Shown piece after piece: positions 6,915 through 16,913 of a stretch of DNA of 64,000 bases. Made by a program: the position numbers and the translations under genes. The stretch spans positions 1 to 64,000 of the forward strand of contig CAMCIC010000010.1 of assembly GCA_945874895.1 (NCBI GenBank), written 5' to 3'. Numbering within the stretch: position 1 is the first letter of the stretch; each line of letters starts with the position of its first letter. The stretch comes from Akkermansia muciniphila. GTDB taxonomy: Bacteria > Verrucomicrobiota > Verrucomicrobiia > Verrucomicrobiales > Akkermansiaceae. A model generated the notes under the pieces. It saw nothing but the letters and a program-made list of their open reading frames with translations, searched no databases and was not told where the DNA came from.

Positions 6915-8324
6915 TTATGCGGGCAGGTCGAATACTTCACGGGCGTCTGCCACGTGTCCTTTGATCGCAGCGGCCACGACCATCACCGGAGACATCAGCA
7001 CGGTTCGACCGGTGGAGCTGCCCTGACGTCCTTTGAAGTTGCGGTTGGAAGAAGAAGCGCAGAGCTGATCCCCCACCAGTTTATCGGGGTTCATTGCCAG
7101 ACACATCGAGCAACCAGCGGCGCGCCATTCGAATCCGGCCTCGCGAAAGATCTGATCGAGCCCTTCTTTTTCGCACTGCACCGCAACGATCTGCGAGCCT
7201 GGCACGGCGATGGCGTGAACTCCTTGTGCGACCTTGTGACCTTTGAGAAACTTCGCTGCCTCACGGAAATCAGAAAGGCGACCGTTCGTGCAGGAACCAA
7301 GGAAAGCTACGTCGATCTTCACCCCCTTGATCGGGGAGCCCGGCTGAAGTTTCATGTAGGCGAGGGCCTCTTCAATCGATTGTTTCTCCATTTCAGACTC
7401 CGCTTTGGCGGGATCAGGAATCGTTTGATTGATCGAAACGCCATGATCGGGAGAAATGCCCCACGTCACTGTGGGCTCAATGTCTGCCGCATCGATGCGC
7501 ACAATGTCATCATAATGAGCATCGGCATCGGAAGCGAAGCTCAACCAGCGAGCCGCAGTAGCATCAAAGTCACTCATGTCCACATAGGGACGTCCTTGCA
7601 AATAGGAGACGGTTTTCGCGTCGGGGTTGACGTATCCGCAGCGTGCACCGCCCTCGATGGACATATTGCAAACGGTCATACGTTCTTCCATCGACATGCG
7701 ATCGAAGACATCGCCAGCGTATTCATAGGCATAGCCGATGCCACCCTTGGCCCCGAGGAGGCGGATGATGTGGAGAATCACATCCTTCGCGTAAACACCA
7801 GGGCGCAAGTGGCCAGTCACCTCGATGCGGCGAACTTTCAGAGGCTCTAGGGCCATCGTTTGGGTGGCCAGAACATCGCGCACCTGCGTAGTGCCGATGC
7901 CGAAAGCGATCGCGCCGAATGCACCGTGTGTGGCGGTATGCGAATCACCACAGGCAATGGTCGTGCCAGGTTGCGTAATCCCCTGCTCCGGCCCTACCAC
8001 GTGGACGATCCCCTGCTTGCCCGATCGCAGGTCAAAGTAGGTCACTCCGAAGTCCTCACAGTTTTTCTGCAATGCCTCCATCATTTCCGCAGCGAGCGGG
8101 TCTTGCGGAGCGTCTTGATTGATCGTGGGTACGATGTGATCGACCGTGGCAAAAGTGCGTGAGGGGAATTTCACCTTGAGACCGAGATCGCGCAGCATTC
8201 CGAAGGCCTGCGGCGACGTCACCTCGTGAATAAGGTGGGTGCCGATGAACAATTGCGTGCGGCCATCGGCCAGCGTTCCTACTGTGTGTGAATCCCAAAC
8301 TTTCTGAAAAAGGCTTTTGCCCAT
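6915..8324 (-). CDS. leuC: 3-isopropylmalate dehydratase large subunit
   Basis: 469 residues, normal for LeuC of the aconitase superfamily. It carries the [4Fe-4S] cluster: the three cysteine ligands lie in LGSCTNGR and GCSMCLAMN. The substrate motif VDHIVPT and the [13 protein letters not shown] segment are intact. First gene of the minus-strand leuC-leuD-rpe-corA run. The 163 bp before it are shared with the divergent transaldolase gene and must hold both promoters. The upstream sequence reads TATACAAT right before the ATG and has no ribosome site, so initiation is not obvious. Confidence 0.97.
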   Translation of the reverse strand: MGKSLFQKVWDSHTVGTLADGRTQLFIGTHLIHEVTSPQAFGMLRDLGLKVKFPSRTFATVDHIVPTINQDAPQDPLAAEMMEALQKNCEDFGVTYFDLRSGKQGIVHVVGPEQGITQPGTTIACGDSHTATHGAFGAIAFGIGTTQVRDVLATQTMALEPLKVRRIEVTGHLRPGVYAKDVILHIIRLLGAKGGIGYAYEYAGDVFDRMSMEERMTVCNMSIEGGARCGYVNPDAKTVSYLQGRPYVDMSDFDATAARWLSFASDADAHYDDIVRIDAADIEPTVTWGISPDHGVSINQTIPDPAKAESEMEKQSIEEALAYMKLQPGSPIKGVKIDVAFLGSCTNGRLSDFREAAKFLKGHKVAQGVHAIAVPGSQIVAVQCEKEGLDQIFREAGFEWRAAGCSMCLAMNPDKLVGDQLCASSSNRNFKGRQGSSTGRTVLMSPVMVVAAAIKGHVADAREVFDLPA

Positions 8325-8487
8325 GATTGTATAGCCGCATGGTTGTGTGCGGGGCGCGCAAACTAGGGAAAATCGCTGCGTTTGTCAAAGCATGAGTGCA
8401 TTTTTCCCCATCAAGGGATTTGCTGTCACACAAAAATCGCAGTTTGAGCTTTCCCTCGTAGCCTCCCCGCGCTAGAGAAACCGCGAC

Positions 8488-9447
8488 ATGAGCCTTACGC
8501 AACTAGACCAACTGAAGCAGTTCACCGTGGTGGTGGCCGATACCGGCGATTTCGAATCGATGAAATCCTACCAACCGCAGGACGCCACGACCAATCCCTC
8601 TCTCATCCTGCAAGCCGCGGAAAAACCGGAATATCTTCCTCTGGTAAAAAAAGCCGTTGAAGAATTCCGCAATTCTGGTCTCACCGGTCAAGCGCAACTC
8701 TCCGCCATCCTCGACCGCATTCTTATCCTGTTCGGTCTGGAAATTCTCAAAATCGTACCGGGGCGCGTTTCCACGGAAGTCGATGCTCGTCTCTCCTTCG
8801 ATACCGAGGCCACCGTCGCCAAGGCCCGCGAGCTCATCGCCGCCTACGAAAAAGAAGGTCACGGTCGCGAGCGCATCCTCATCAAGATTGCCTCAACTTG
8901 GGAAGGCATCAAGGCTGCGGAAATCCTCGAAAAAGATGGCATCCGCTGCAACCTCACGCTGCTCTTCTCCTTCGCGCAAGCCGTGGCTTGTGCTGAAGCC
9001 AAGGTTCAGCTCATCTCACCATTCGTCGGCCGCATCCTCGATTGGTATAAAGCAAACACGGGTAAGGACTACCAAGGCGATGAAGATCCCGGCGTGATCT
9101 CGGTGAAAGCCATCTACAACTACTACAAAAAATTCGGCTACAAGACCGAAGTCATGGGCGCTTCCTTCCGCAACGTCGGAGAAATCCAAGCTCTCGCTGG
9201 CTGCGATCTGCTGACCATCAGCCCGAGTCTGCTCAAGGAGCTGCAAGCATCCACCGAGCCTCTCGCCCGCCGCCTCGACCCCGCTGCTGCCGCCAACGAT
9301 GCAGTCGAAAAAATTTCACTCGACGAAAAAGCCTTCCGCTTCCTTTACAACGAGGACGCCATGGCCGTCGAAAAAACTGCCGATGGCATCCGCAAGTTCT
9401 CCGCAGACATCATCAAGCTGGAGAAACTCGTGGCTTCGCTGATCTAA
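8488..9447 (+). CDS. tal: Transaldolase
   Basis: 319 residues, typical of the TalB type. Transfers a dihydroxyacetone unit between sedoheptulose 7-phosphate and glyceraldehyde 3-phosphate in the non-oxidative pentose phosphate pathway. The Schiff-base lysine is Lys133 in [11 protein letters not shown]. The N-terminal DATTNPSLI motif and the TLLFSFAQA strand are typical. Single gene followed by a good intrinsic terminator. Divergent from leuC; rpe, which acts in the same pathway, is nearby. Confidence 0.96.
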   Translation: MSLTQLDQLKQFTVVVADTGDFESMKSYQPQDATTNPSLILQAAEKPEYLPLVKKAVEEFRNSGLTGQAQLSAILDRILILFGLEILKIVPGRVSTEVDARLSFDTEATVAKARELIAAYEKEGHGRERILIKIASTWEGIKAAEILEKDGIRCNLTLLFSFAQAVACAEAKVQLISPFVGRILDWYKANTGKDYQGDEDPGVISVKAIYNYYKKFGYKTEVMGASFRNVGEIQALAGCDLLTISPSLLKELQASTEPLARRLDPAAAANDAVEKISLDEKAFRFLYNEDAMAVEKTADGIRKFSADIIKLEKLVASLI

Positions 9448-9469
9448 CAGCAACCGCTCCCCTTTCATT

Positions 9470-9502
9470 ATCCGGCGTGGTTCGTCCGCGTCGGATTTTT
9501 TT
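9470..9502 (+). terminator. Intrinsic terminator of the transaldolase gene
   Basis: The stem ATCCGGCGTGG pairs with a second arm ending CGTCGGAT, with one G-T wobble, around a short loop, followed by a run of seven T. It lies 23 bases after the stop codon. Confidence 0.8.
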
Positions 9503-9611
9503 GTATCTCATGCTCGCCAAAGTGCCATGAAAATTCAAATGTTCTCCTAGACCATGCAAAATTCGTTTTTCTTTGTCCACAAGATACAGGATTGCGGGTG
9601 AATTGATTCAT

Positions 9612-9640
9612 TTGATAAGAAGAAAAAATTATTACATAAA
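9612..9640 (+). promoter_or_regulatory. Possible promoter of the two-component operon
   Basis: TTGATA (9612-9617), a 17-base spacer and CATAAA (9635-9640) in a very A/T-rich stretch 46 bases before the kinase start. An inverted repeat CATAA-N6-TTATG (9635-9650) overlaps the -10 box and could be a regulator site. Position and spacing are right, but the hexamers are imperfect. Confidence 0.35.
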
Positions 9641-9685
9641 TTAGCTTATGTTGACTTATTGGCAGAATACAGACGCAAGAACCTT

Positions 9686-11800
9686 ATGAAAAAACACGTC
9701 ATCGAATGGCTTCGATTCATTCCTTTTTTCTTGATACTCCTTCAGCTACCGGGATGGTCGGAATCGAAGCGAGACATGCCAAATGCGGAAAACGCCACTA
9801 CAATCGAGGCCCTGCAGGCCTTGCCAAAAGAAAACATTATCCACGGAACTCCCGTAACAGTAAAAGGAGTACTGACCTACTTTGAACCGGGGCACCGGAT
9901 GGCCTTTCTCCAAGATGCGACTGGTGCGATTTACCTGCACGCTCCAATCGCTAGCGAAGCAAAAGCGGGAGACATGGTCGAGGTGAAAGGCATCCTTGAC
10001 CCCGGATATGGAGGCAGAAACATCCGCGGTGCAGACTTCGACACCAGTCCTGAAATACGAAAAATCCATTCAGCAACCTACCCAGAAGCTGTGAGATTCT
10101 CCGACTTGAGCCAAGCACCATCCGCAACGGGGGCGGTTTGGACAAAAATCCAAGCGAAGGTATCAAGCCTGTCCACTGTCGGAGACCGGTATCTGATCAG
10201 TTTGGAAAATTTTCCCGATCTTCCCGTTTATATGCCCATCACCTCAAGATACGACACTCCGCCATCACATTTGAGTGGGTTCCAAGTGGAAATGTCCGGA
10301 GTCTTTGCGGACACCCCGATCCAAGAGAACCCGCTCCGCATGAAACGGATTTTTCTCGTTCCAGACATCGCCCACATCCACATTCTTAATCAGCAAAAAA
10401 TCGCGAGATTTTCCGCTCCTCCGCGAGGACTGAGCACTCTGCAATGGATCCCAGAAAAAGATGGGCCTGACACCCTTGTGTGCATCGAAGGAATTGTCTC
10501 CTGGCGGCAGCAGAAAAAAGGGTTTTTCTTACAAGCGGAAAAAGATGCCGTTTGGGTCGATTGTGCGGAAGGTGAACAGCCGCGTGTGGGGCAATTGGTT
10601 CGATCTGTGGGTAAGCCTATTCCTTATCATGGGTCAGGCATTCTCTCTAGCGCCATGTGGTTGCCCATCGATGCGGCAAATTCTAGAATCAAAGCAGAAA
10701 GAATCTCCCCAGAGAACACGGAATCACCCGTTCATCACGGCAGACTTTGTGAAATCAGTGCGACACTGGTCGAAAAACACCCCAGTCCCAGTGAGTTGCT
10801 GTGGATAATGAAGACATCAAAAAATCTAATTTTTGTCCACATTCCCAAAAATCCTGCTGCGCAGACCATGGATTTTTCTCCTAATTCAGAACTTTTGATT
10901 ACCGGCGTGGTGGTAAATCAGTCGACTCCTCTTTTGGATGTCAGCTACACAAACGATGTGGTGCACATTTTTTTGCGTGATCAAAATGACATTCAATTGC
11001 TGCGGAAACCATCGTTTTGGAACATGCGCAGACTTACCATTCTCTTATCCAGTCTGGTGGTTCTGGGGACTCTGGCAGTCATTGGACTGGCTCTGCTTCG
11101 CGCGAAAGTCAACAAACAGGCAGCCATTATCAAATCGAATCTATCGAACGATATCATTCAATCAGAAAGACTTCGGTTGGCACGACAATGGCATGATACT
11201 TTCGAACAACACTTCGCAGGACTTACCATGCAATTCGATGCTGCCGCATGCCTTGTGCCAGAGGGCTCAAATTTGCGCCATATGCTCGAAAACGCAGCTC
11301 AAATCTCCAATCACAGCCGCAATGTGGCTCGTGATGCCATCTGGAACCTGCGAATTTCCCATGATGTCACAGGGTTATCTTTCATTACACAATTGCAGCA
11401 CGAATTGAGAAAAATCTGGCCGGATGAATACGACCGAATGCTCACTGTAGAATACCAAGAAACGGATATTGTTCTGACAGAAGGCGTGTCACTTACGCTC
11501 ATTCGAATTGCTCAAGAAGCCGTGACCAACGCCTTTAAGCATGCACATGCGAAGAACATTCGAGTTTCATGGAAATCAGAGGGAGAGACTGGAATTCTCT
11601 CCATTACCGATGATGGTATAGGCATGAACCTTGAGAATCTGGCCTCGTTTGCATCAAAAGGTCACTTCGGAATCTTGGGAATCAAAGAGCGTGTCGCTCT
11701 CATAGGCGGGACTTTTGAAGCTTTTTCGCCTGCCCCGGGTGCGATATCTGGCACAATGATCTCTGTTCATGTCAATTTTTCTGCTTCCATTTCAAACTGA
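9686..11800 (+). CDS. Membrane sensor histidine kinase with OB-like ectodomain (HisKA_3/NarX type)
   Basis: 704 residues from the ATG at 9686, chosen over an upstream TTG because it gives a proper signal peptide (MKKHVIEWLRFIPFFLILL). About 420 exported residues follow. They appear to hold up to four modules with the pattern of OB-folds, for example VTVKGVLTYF...FLQDATGAIYL...GDMVEVKG and later VCIEGIVSW...FFLQAE. One transmembrane helix lies at about 450-471. The dimerisation helix has the phospho-acceptor His503 in RLARQWHDTFEQH. The HATPase has the N-box EAVTNAFKHAHAKN (about 608-621) and DDGIGM. Its stop codon overlaps the start of the response regulator. The signal sensed is unknown. Confidence 0.88.
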   Translation: MKKHVIEWLRFIPFFLILLQLPGWSESKRDMPNAENATTIEALQALPKENIIHGTPVTVKGVLTYFEPGHRMAFLQDATGAIYLHAPIASEAKAGDMVEVKGILDPGYGGRNIRGADFDTSPEIRKIHSATYPEAVRFSDLSQAPSATGAVWTKIQAKVSSLSTVGDRYLISLENFPDLPVYMPITSRYDTPPSHLSGFQVEMSGVFADTPIQENPLRMKRIFLVPDIAHIHILNQQKIARFSAPPRGLSTLQWIPEKDGPDTLVCIEGIVSWRQQKKGFFLQAEKDAVWVDCAEGEQPRVGQLVRSVGKPIPYHGSGILSSAMWLPIDAANSRIKAERISPENTESPVHHGRLCEISATLVEKHPSPSELLWIMKTSKNLIFVHIPKNPAAQTMDFSPNSELLITGVVVNQSTPLLDVSYTNDVVHIFLRDQNDIQLLRKPSFWNMRRLTILLSSLVVLGTLAVIGLALLRAKVNKQAAIIKSNLSNDIIQSERLRLARQWHDTFEQHFAGLTMQFDAAACLVPEGSNLRHMLENAAQISNHSRNVARDAIWNLRISHDVTGLSFITQLQHELRKIWPDEYDRMLTVEYQETDIVLTEGVSLTLIRIAQEAVTNAFKHAHAKNIRVSWKSEGETGILSITDDGIGMNLENLASFASKGHFGILGIKERVALIGGTFEAFSPAPGAISGTMISVHVNFSASISN

Positions 11801-12459
11801 TGAATCCCATGAATCACAGGTCCATGAAAACTGGAACAAAAAAAGCGATACGCATCATGTTGGTCGACGATCACCACGTGGTTCGCATCGGCTTGGGATC
11901 ATCGCTAGGATTAGAAAGCGATATGGAAATTGTTGCGGAAGCGGAAAACATTTCTCAACTGCTGACACTTTATGATGCCCATCGACCGGATCTCGTGGTG
12001 CTCGACTGGAGATTGCCAGATGGCACGGGATCGGATGCCATACGCCAACTCAAACAACTCCATGCGAATGCCAAAATCCTCATGATTTCCGCATTTGATG
12101 GCGAAGAGATGATTTTTCAAGCAATTCAAAGCGGAGCCTTGGGCTTTATCGCAAAATCATCACGACGAAGCGAAATCATTGATGCTGTGCGCAAAGCTAG
12201 CGCGGGTGAATGTGCCTTCTCCCCAGAAATCGCACACAAGCTCGCTTCACGCATTCAGAGGCCCGAGCTAAGTGCGCGCGAGATCCAGATCATTGAACAA
12301 CTTGTGCTGGGTAATTCCAACAAAGAGATCGCGAGCAATCTCGACATCAGTGGGAACACCGTAAAAGCTCACCTCATGCATATCATGCAAAAGCTGCACG
12401 CGAAAGACCGCACCCATGTGGCAAGTATTGCACTGCAGCGCGGCATCGTGGACTATTAG
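11800..12459 (+). CDS. NarL/LuxR-type response regulator
   Basis: 219 residues. The receiver domain (about 22-140) has the acidic pair in VDDHH, the phospho-acceptor Asp69 in VVLDWRLPDG, then a conserved Ser/Thr strand (LMISAF) and a Lys (FIAKSS). The C-terminal LuxR-type helix-turn-helix (about 155-215) reads LSAREIQIIEQL...SNKEIASNL...TVKAHL. It starts on the last base of the kinase stop codon (TGATG), so the two are translationally coupled and form a cognate pair. A start at residue 9 would also be possible. The nearest downstream gene, the beta-strand-repeat protein, is a plausible but unproven target. Confidence 0.93.
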   Translation: MNPMNHRSMKTGTKKAIRIMLVDDHHVVRIGLGSSLGLESDMEIVAEAENISQLLTLYDAHRPDLVVLDWRLPDGTGSDAIRQLKQLHANAKILMISAFDGEEMIFQAIQSGALGFIAKSSRRSEIIDAVRKASAGECAFSPEIAHKLASRIQRPELSAREIQIIEQLVLGNSNKEIASNLDISGNTVKAHLMHIMQKLHAKDRTHVASIALQRGIVDY

Positions 12460-12684
12460 GCATCATAGCTTTAGGCGATGGTTTCGTAGCCTGTAAAAGA
12501 AGCTGTTTGTTTGAACATCACCCAAATGGGCGAAAAAAGATCGCCCAAATGCCAAGATGACACAAGTAGGAGTTAGGTTACACATCAATGAGTAAATGTA
12601 TTTTCAATTCACCAAGTAAGTGAAACACGGATTTCACGATGCGATGGCTGATTGCATATAAAAATTTCTTAACCCAATCTTACC
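12460..12684. other. Upstream region of the giant secreted protein, with inverted repeat
   Basis: 225 bp without a gene. It holds a perfect hairpin GGGCGA-AAAAAGA-TCGCCC at 12528-12546, flanked by CCCAAAT on both sides. No T-run follows, so it is not a standard terminator. A regulator site or an mRNA structure is possible. A weak -10-like ATATAAA lies at 12655-12661. Confidence 0.4.
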
Positions 12685-15600
12685 ATGAAAAACAGTCGGC
12701 TTTTCGCCTCCGTCTTTGGCTCGTCACTTGTCGTTTTATTCTTCCCGGCTCGTGCGATTGACATCGTCAAAGATAACAATGCCAACAACCTCAATCTCAC
12801 CACTAGTTGGGTGGGTGGTGTCGCACCAGGTAGCAGCGATGTCGCCGTTTGGAACAATACGGTTACCACAGCGAACACAACTCTCTTGGGAGCCAACACA
12901 TCTTGGCAGGGAATGAGGATCGACAACCCGACTGGCTTGGTGACGATCAATAACGGGAATACGCTGACTCTTGGCTCTGCCGGTATTATAGTTGGGTCCT
13001 CGAATGTAGGCTTGAGCGTCCGGACAGCCGTAACGCTAGGAGCGAACCAGTCGTTTGAGATCGGTAACGGCACCGCCCTTCAGGACTTAGTATTTGATTC
13101 GACTACCAGCGGATTGGCCTTCAACATGAGTGGTTTTTCTGTATCCACCTCTGGAGCAGGAACAAGTCGATTTACTTCGGGATACACCGTCAGCAACGGG
13201 ACTTTCAATCTCAATAATGCCAACAGCGAATTTCAATCGGGCGCAAGCCGATCGATGACTTTGAATAACAATGTCACACTGAATCTTTCTACAGGCAAGA
13301 CCTTGACCTTTGGCATCAATAGCGCGCCCGGTAGCGGGTTGGCGGTAAGCTCCGCAGCTAGCATCACCATCGATGGTGGAACACTTCAGATCAACTCATC
13401 TGGTGCTTCCGGCACGAATCGCATGGAGCAAACGGGCAAAGTCAGCTTTAGTGGATCATCCAGTGTCAATAACGCCGCCCAATTCGGTTACTTCAGCAAT
13501 TTCTCGGGGGAAATCGCACTTGCAGGAACCACGACCTGGACCTCCTCGGGCAGTTCTACGGCCAACACCATCATTTCCGGCCCATTGACAGGAAATGGCA
13601 CCCTCAACTATCGCGGCACCTCAGCCACTCATCGCACTGATTTGACAGGCAACAATTCAGGGTTCACTGGTCGCATCAATCTCGATGGCTCCTCGGGTAA
13701 CCGGAATCTTCGCCTCACCACTACAACAGCCGGCAGTGCCTCCGCAACATGGTCAATCTCGACCGGCAATGTCTTACAAATCGACGGTGTTTCTGCAAAC
13801 TTGGGCACCCTAAGCGGTGCAGGTAGCATTACCAATTCCCACGTAGCAAATCCAGCCAGTATCTCCGTCGGTTCCGGCTCTTTCAGCGGTGTCATCTCGA
13901 ACGGAAACCTCTCAAACGGCATGGCTCTTACCAAGACAGGCACCGGCACACTATCATTCACAGGAGCCAACACATATAGCGGTCTAACCAGCTTACAAGG
14001 CGGAATACTTTCCGTCACTACCGCCCAAACTGGTGCGGGCGAGTTTCTCGTATCCGACTCTGCGACCCTTAGTGTAACGCAAGTCAATGGCAGTATCTCC
14101 TTCAATGCCTCAACTCTTACGATGGGATCCGCCGGTGGATCCACTTTGGAGTTAACACCTGCCTCATCTTCCAATGCCGCTGTTGTTTCCGTGGGAAATT
14201 TCAACGTTAACGGAACAACGACTCTCCGAGTGAAAGGAATTCCTGTCGTTGGCACAACACTCATTTCTTACACGACATTGGGCGGCACCTCTGGTTTTGC
14301 TGGACTGACTGCATCCATGCCTTTCCGAATCAACGGCACACTTTCTGACACGGGATCCGCCATTGTAATCGAATCTCTTCAGGATGAAACTCCTAAGTGG
14401 CGCGTGGGTGACGGACTCTGGGACATCAACACTTCAGCGAACTGGAAAACCAGCTTCACCTCCACCACCACGAATTACTTTGAGGGCGGCGCGGGAGCAA
14501 CGGACTCTGTGATTTTTGACGACACCGCGAGCAGCACCAGTCCCATCACCGTGACGCTGAACACTACCGTAACCCCAGTGGCTATGACCGTGAATGGAGC
14601 AACGGACTATAGCATCAGCGGTTCCGGCACCATTGCTGGCACTACTGGGATTGCAAAAAGCGGAAGCTCTGCCCTCACCCTCGCAACTGCCAACACGTTC
14701 AGCGGCGGTGTGCAAGTCACGGAAGGTATCCTTAACGTCAATCACGCATCTGCTCTGGGCAGCGGCACGCTATCCATCAGCGATGGCATCGTAATCAATA
14801 ATACCAGCGGCGCGTCGATCACAGCATCCCCCAACGTCGCTTCGGTCTGGAACGGTAGTTTCACTTTCACCGGTTTCCATAACCTCAGCCTCGGTGGTGC
14901 CGTATCATTGACAGCCTCTCCGACCGCGACTATCAACGCCGGCACACTTACCGTGGGAGGCATTACCGGATCCGGATACGGTCTCACCAAAGAAGGCTCA
15001 GGAACTCTCGTCATCGGTGCAGGAAGCTACAGCGGCAGCACCAGCGTCAATGCTGGCACTCTTCGCGCTGGTGCAGTGGCAGCGTTCAATTCCACCGCAG
15101 CAATCGCTCTCGCTGATGTGACGGGAGTGAATCTTGACCTCAATGGTTTCAATCAGACCATCAACAACCTGAGCGGAGGCGGTATTACCGGCGGCAATGT
15201 GCTACTCGGAGGCGGCACACTCACCACCTCTTCCTCAGGAACCATCGGTGCTCTCTCCGGTAGCGGTGGACTGATCAAAAATGGCGCCAATACTTTTAGC
15301 ATCGCGGGTTCTACGAGCGAATACACCGGAGTCACTACGATCAATGCGGGTTTCGTCGACGTCGGAACTCTCAGCGGATCTTTCGGTTCCACTTTGAATA
15401 TCAATAACAGCGGAGCCATTCTACAGGCCAATGGTTTGATCAATGGCTCGGTGGGCACGGGAAATCAGATCGTTTGCAGCAATGGTGGATTTGCCGCGCG
15501 CGGCGGCGATCTCACTCTCAACTTCTACGGGGACGCACGACTGATCAACCTGAATGCAGGTGGCAATGTTTTTGGAAACAGTTTCGTATTTGGTTCACCC

Positions 15601-16764
15601 ACCGCCGATAGCAAGGTCATCGTAATGAATGATATCGGCATCAACAATAACGGAGGCACACGCAGTTTCACCGTGAATGCCGGAACTGGCACTGACTCAA
15701 CAGAAATCAGAGGCGCCATCACCCCTGGTTCGGCAGGTGGCATTTCGGGGTTGCTTAAATTCGGTAATGGAACGCTCATTTTGAGCAAGGCCAACACGTA
15801 TTCGGGCACCACTACCATCAACGGTGGTCGCATCGTCATTGGACACGCGCAGGCCCTGCAGTTCACTGGAGTCAATACCGATAGTGCTGGCAAACTCACT
15901 GCAACAGGCTTTGCTGCCCCTACCTTCGGTGGTCTCACGGGCGCAGGCAATCTTGCAACCTTGATCGACATCGGTTATTCCGACATTACGACTCTGACCC
16001 TTCACCCCCAAGGTGTTCAGTCCCGGACTTATACTGGTGTGATCGCTGATGGGGCGATCGGTATGAACCTTGTGAAGTCAGGCACTGGTACTCAGGCACT
16101 GCGCGGGGAGAACACCTACACCGGTCACACGACTGTTCTAGCGGGCACACTAAGCCTAGGAAATGGCACATTGAACACTTCTCTCGCCGATCCTTCCACT
16201 ATAAGCGTGGCTGCGGGTGCCACCCTTGAACTCAATTTTCCATCCAGCAACACGGACACAGTGGACAAACTATTCATCGGTGGTGTGCAACAAGCAGCTG
16301 GCGTCTGGGGATCCATCGGATCAGGAGCTCCTAACACCCATGCCAGCCTCACGGGAACAGGAACCCTTACCATCACCAGTGGCCCACCTGGTTTCGCGGG
16401 TTGGATCACAGGAAACTTTGCCAACGGTACACTGGCAGCTACAGATCAAGACCCAGCGGATGATCCCGACCAAGATGGCATCAGCAACCTTGTCGAGTAT
16501 GCGATCGAAGGGCTCGATCCTACCGTAGTGAATGGCTCGCTGGGAGCATCGACGGGCACCACGGTGACATTCACAAAACGTCAGCCTCTCGCGACGGATC
16601 TGATCTACTCCATTGAGACCTCGTCCGACTTGGGTGACTCCATTCCATGGACGGAAGCTCCCACCGGTCAGAGCTATGTGAACAACCCATCCACCATTTC
16701 TTATCAACTCCCCGTCACGAGTTCCAAGAACTTCATGCGTCTGAAGGTAGTCAAAAATCCCTAA
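12685..16764 (+). CDS. Large secreted protein with autotransporter-associated beta-strand repeats
   Basis: 1359 residues with a signal peptide (MKNSRLFASVFGSSLVVLFFPARA). Nearly the whole mature chain is Gly/Ser/Thr/Asn-rich parallel beta-helix sequence. At least six autotransporter-associated repeats of the form GxGTLxLxxxNTYSGxTxxxxGxLxxG start near residues 417, 658, 769, 865, 1025 and 1131. There is no C-terminal beta-barrel, so it is not a classical type V autotransporter. It ends with a short acidic DPDQDGISNLVEYA segment (calcium-binding-like) and a beta domain ending FMRLKVVKNP. I see no PEP-CTERM anchor. Proteins of this kind are surface or matrix adhesins; that role is inferred. Several long minus-strand frames across it are shadows of its biased codons. 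Confidence 0.85.
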   Translation: MKNSRLFASVFGSSLVVLFFPARAIDIVKDNNANNLNLTTSWVGGVAPGSSDVAVWNNTVTTANTTLLGANTSWQGMRIDNPTGLVTINNGNTLTLGSAGIIVGSSNVGLSVRTAVTLGANQSFEIGNGTALQDLVFDSTTSGLAFNMSGFSVSTSGAGTSRFTSGYTVSNGTFNLNNANSEFQSGASRSMTLNNNVTLNLSTGKTLTFGINSAPGSGLAVSSAASITIDGGTLQINSSGASGTNRMEQTGKVSFSGSSSVNNAAQFGYFSNFSGEIALAGTTTWTSSGSSTANTIISGPLTGNGTLNYRGTSATHRTDLTGNNSGFTGRINLDGSSGNRNLRLTTTTAGSASATWSISTGNVLQIDGVSANLGTLSGAGSITNSHVANPASISVGSGSFSGVISNGNLSNGMALTKTGTGTLSFTGANTYSGLTSLQGGILSVTTAQTGAGEFLVSDSATLSVTQVNGSISFNASTLTMGSAGGSTLELTPASSSNAAVVSVGNFNVNGTTTLRVKGIPVVGTTLISYTTLGGTSGFAGLTASMPFRINGTLSDTGSAIVIESLQDETPKWRVGDGLWDINTSANWKTSFTSTTTNYFEGGAGATDSVIFDDTASSTSPITVTLNTTVTPVAMTVNGATDYSISGSGTIAGTTGIAKSGSSALTLATANTFSGGVQVTEGILNVNHASALGSGTLSISDGIVINNTSGASITASPNVASVWNGSFTFTGFHNLSLGGAVSLTASPTATINAGTLTVGGITGSGYGLTKEGSGTLVIGAGSYSGSTSVNAGTLRAGAVAAFNSTAAIALADVTGVNLDLNGFNQTINNLSGGGITGGNVLLGGGTLTTSSSGTIGALSGSGGLIKNGANTFSIAGSTSEYTGVTTINAGFVDVGTLSGSFGSTLNINNSGAILQANGLINGSVGTGNQIVCSNGGFAARGGDLTLNFYGDARLINLNAGGNVFGNSFVFGSPTADSKVIVMNDIGINNNGGTRSFTVNAGTGTDSTEIRGAITPGSAGGISGLLKFGNGTLILSKANTYSGTTTINGGRIVIGHAQALQFTGVNTDSAGKLTATGFAAPTFGGLTGAGNLATLIDIGYSDITTLTLHPQGVQSRTYTGVIADGAIGMNLVKSGTGTQALRGENTYTGHTTVLAGTLSLGNGTLNTSLADPSTISVAAGATLELNFPSSNTDTVDKLFIGGVQQAAGVWGSIGSGAPNTHASLTGTGTLTITSGPPGFAGWITGNFANGTLAATDQDPADDPDQDGISNLVEYAIEGLDPTVVNGSLGASTGTTVTFTKRQPLATDLIYSIETSSDLGDSIPWTEAPTGQSYVNNPSTISYQLPVTSSKNFMRLKVVKNP

Positions 16765-16913
16765 TTTCAATTTTTCTTGCTGCTTCAAAAACAATCGTAG
16801 TTGGGGTGATACCTTATTCGATCATCAAATTTTTTGTTGTATCGCATGCGAGAAAAATCCTTGGATTCAGAGTTGCATCGGAGACATCCCCCATCCCTTT
16901 CACGAGAGTCCCC

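Noticed and set aside
6954-7850. 298-codon plus-strand frame opposite leuC
   Set aside because: Antisense shadow of leuC, rich in His/Arg as expected from reverse-complemented codons.
13629-16424. Several 100-210-codon minus-strand frames within the giant repeat gene
   Set aside because: Pro/Val-rich shadows of Gly/Thr/Ser codons; no start context, and the plus frame is continuous over 4 kb with a signal peptide.
12685-16764. PEP-CTERM anchor or autotransporter barrel on the giant protein
   Set aside because: The C-terminus has neither a PEP motif followed by a helix and Arg patch nor a ~280-residue barrel ending in Phe.
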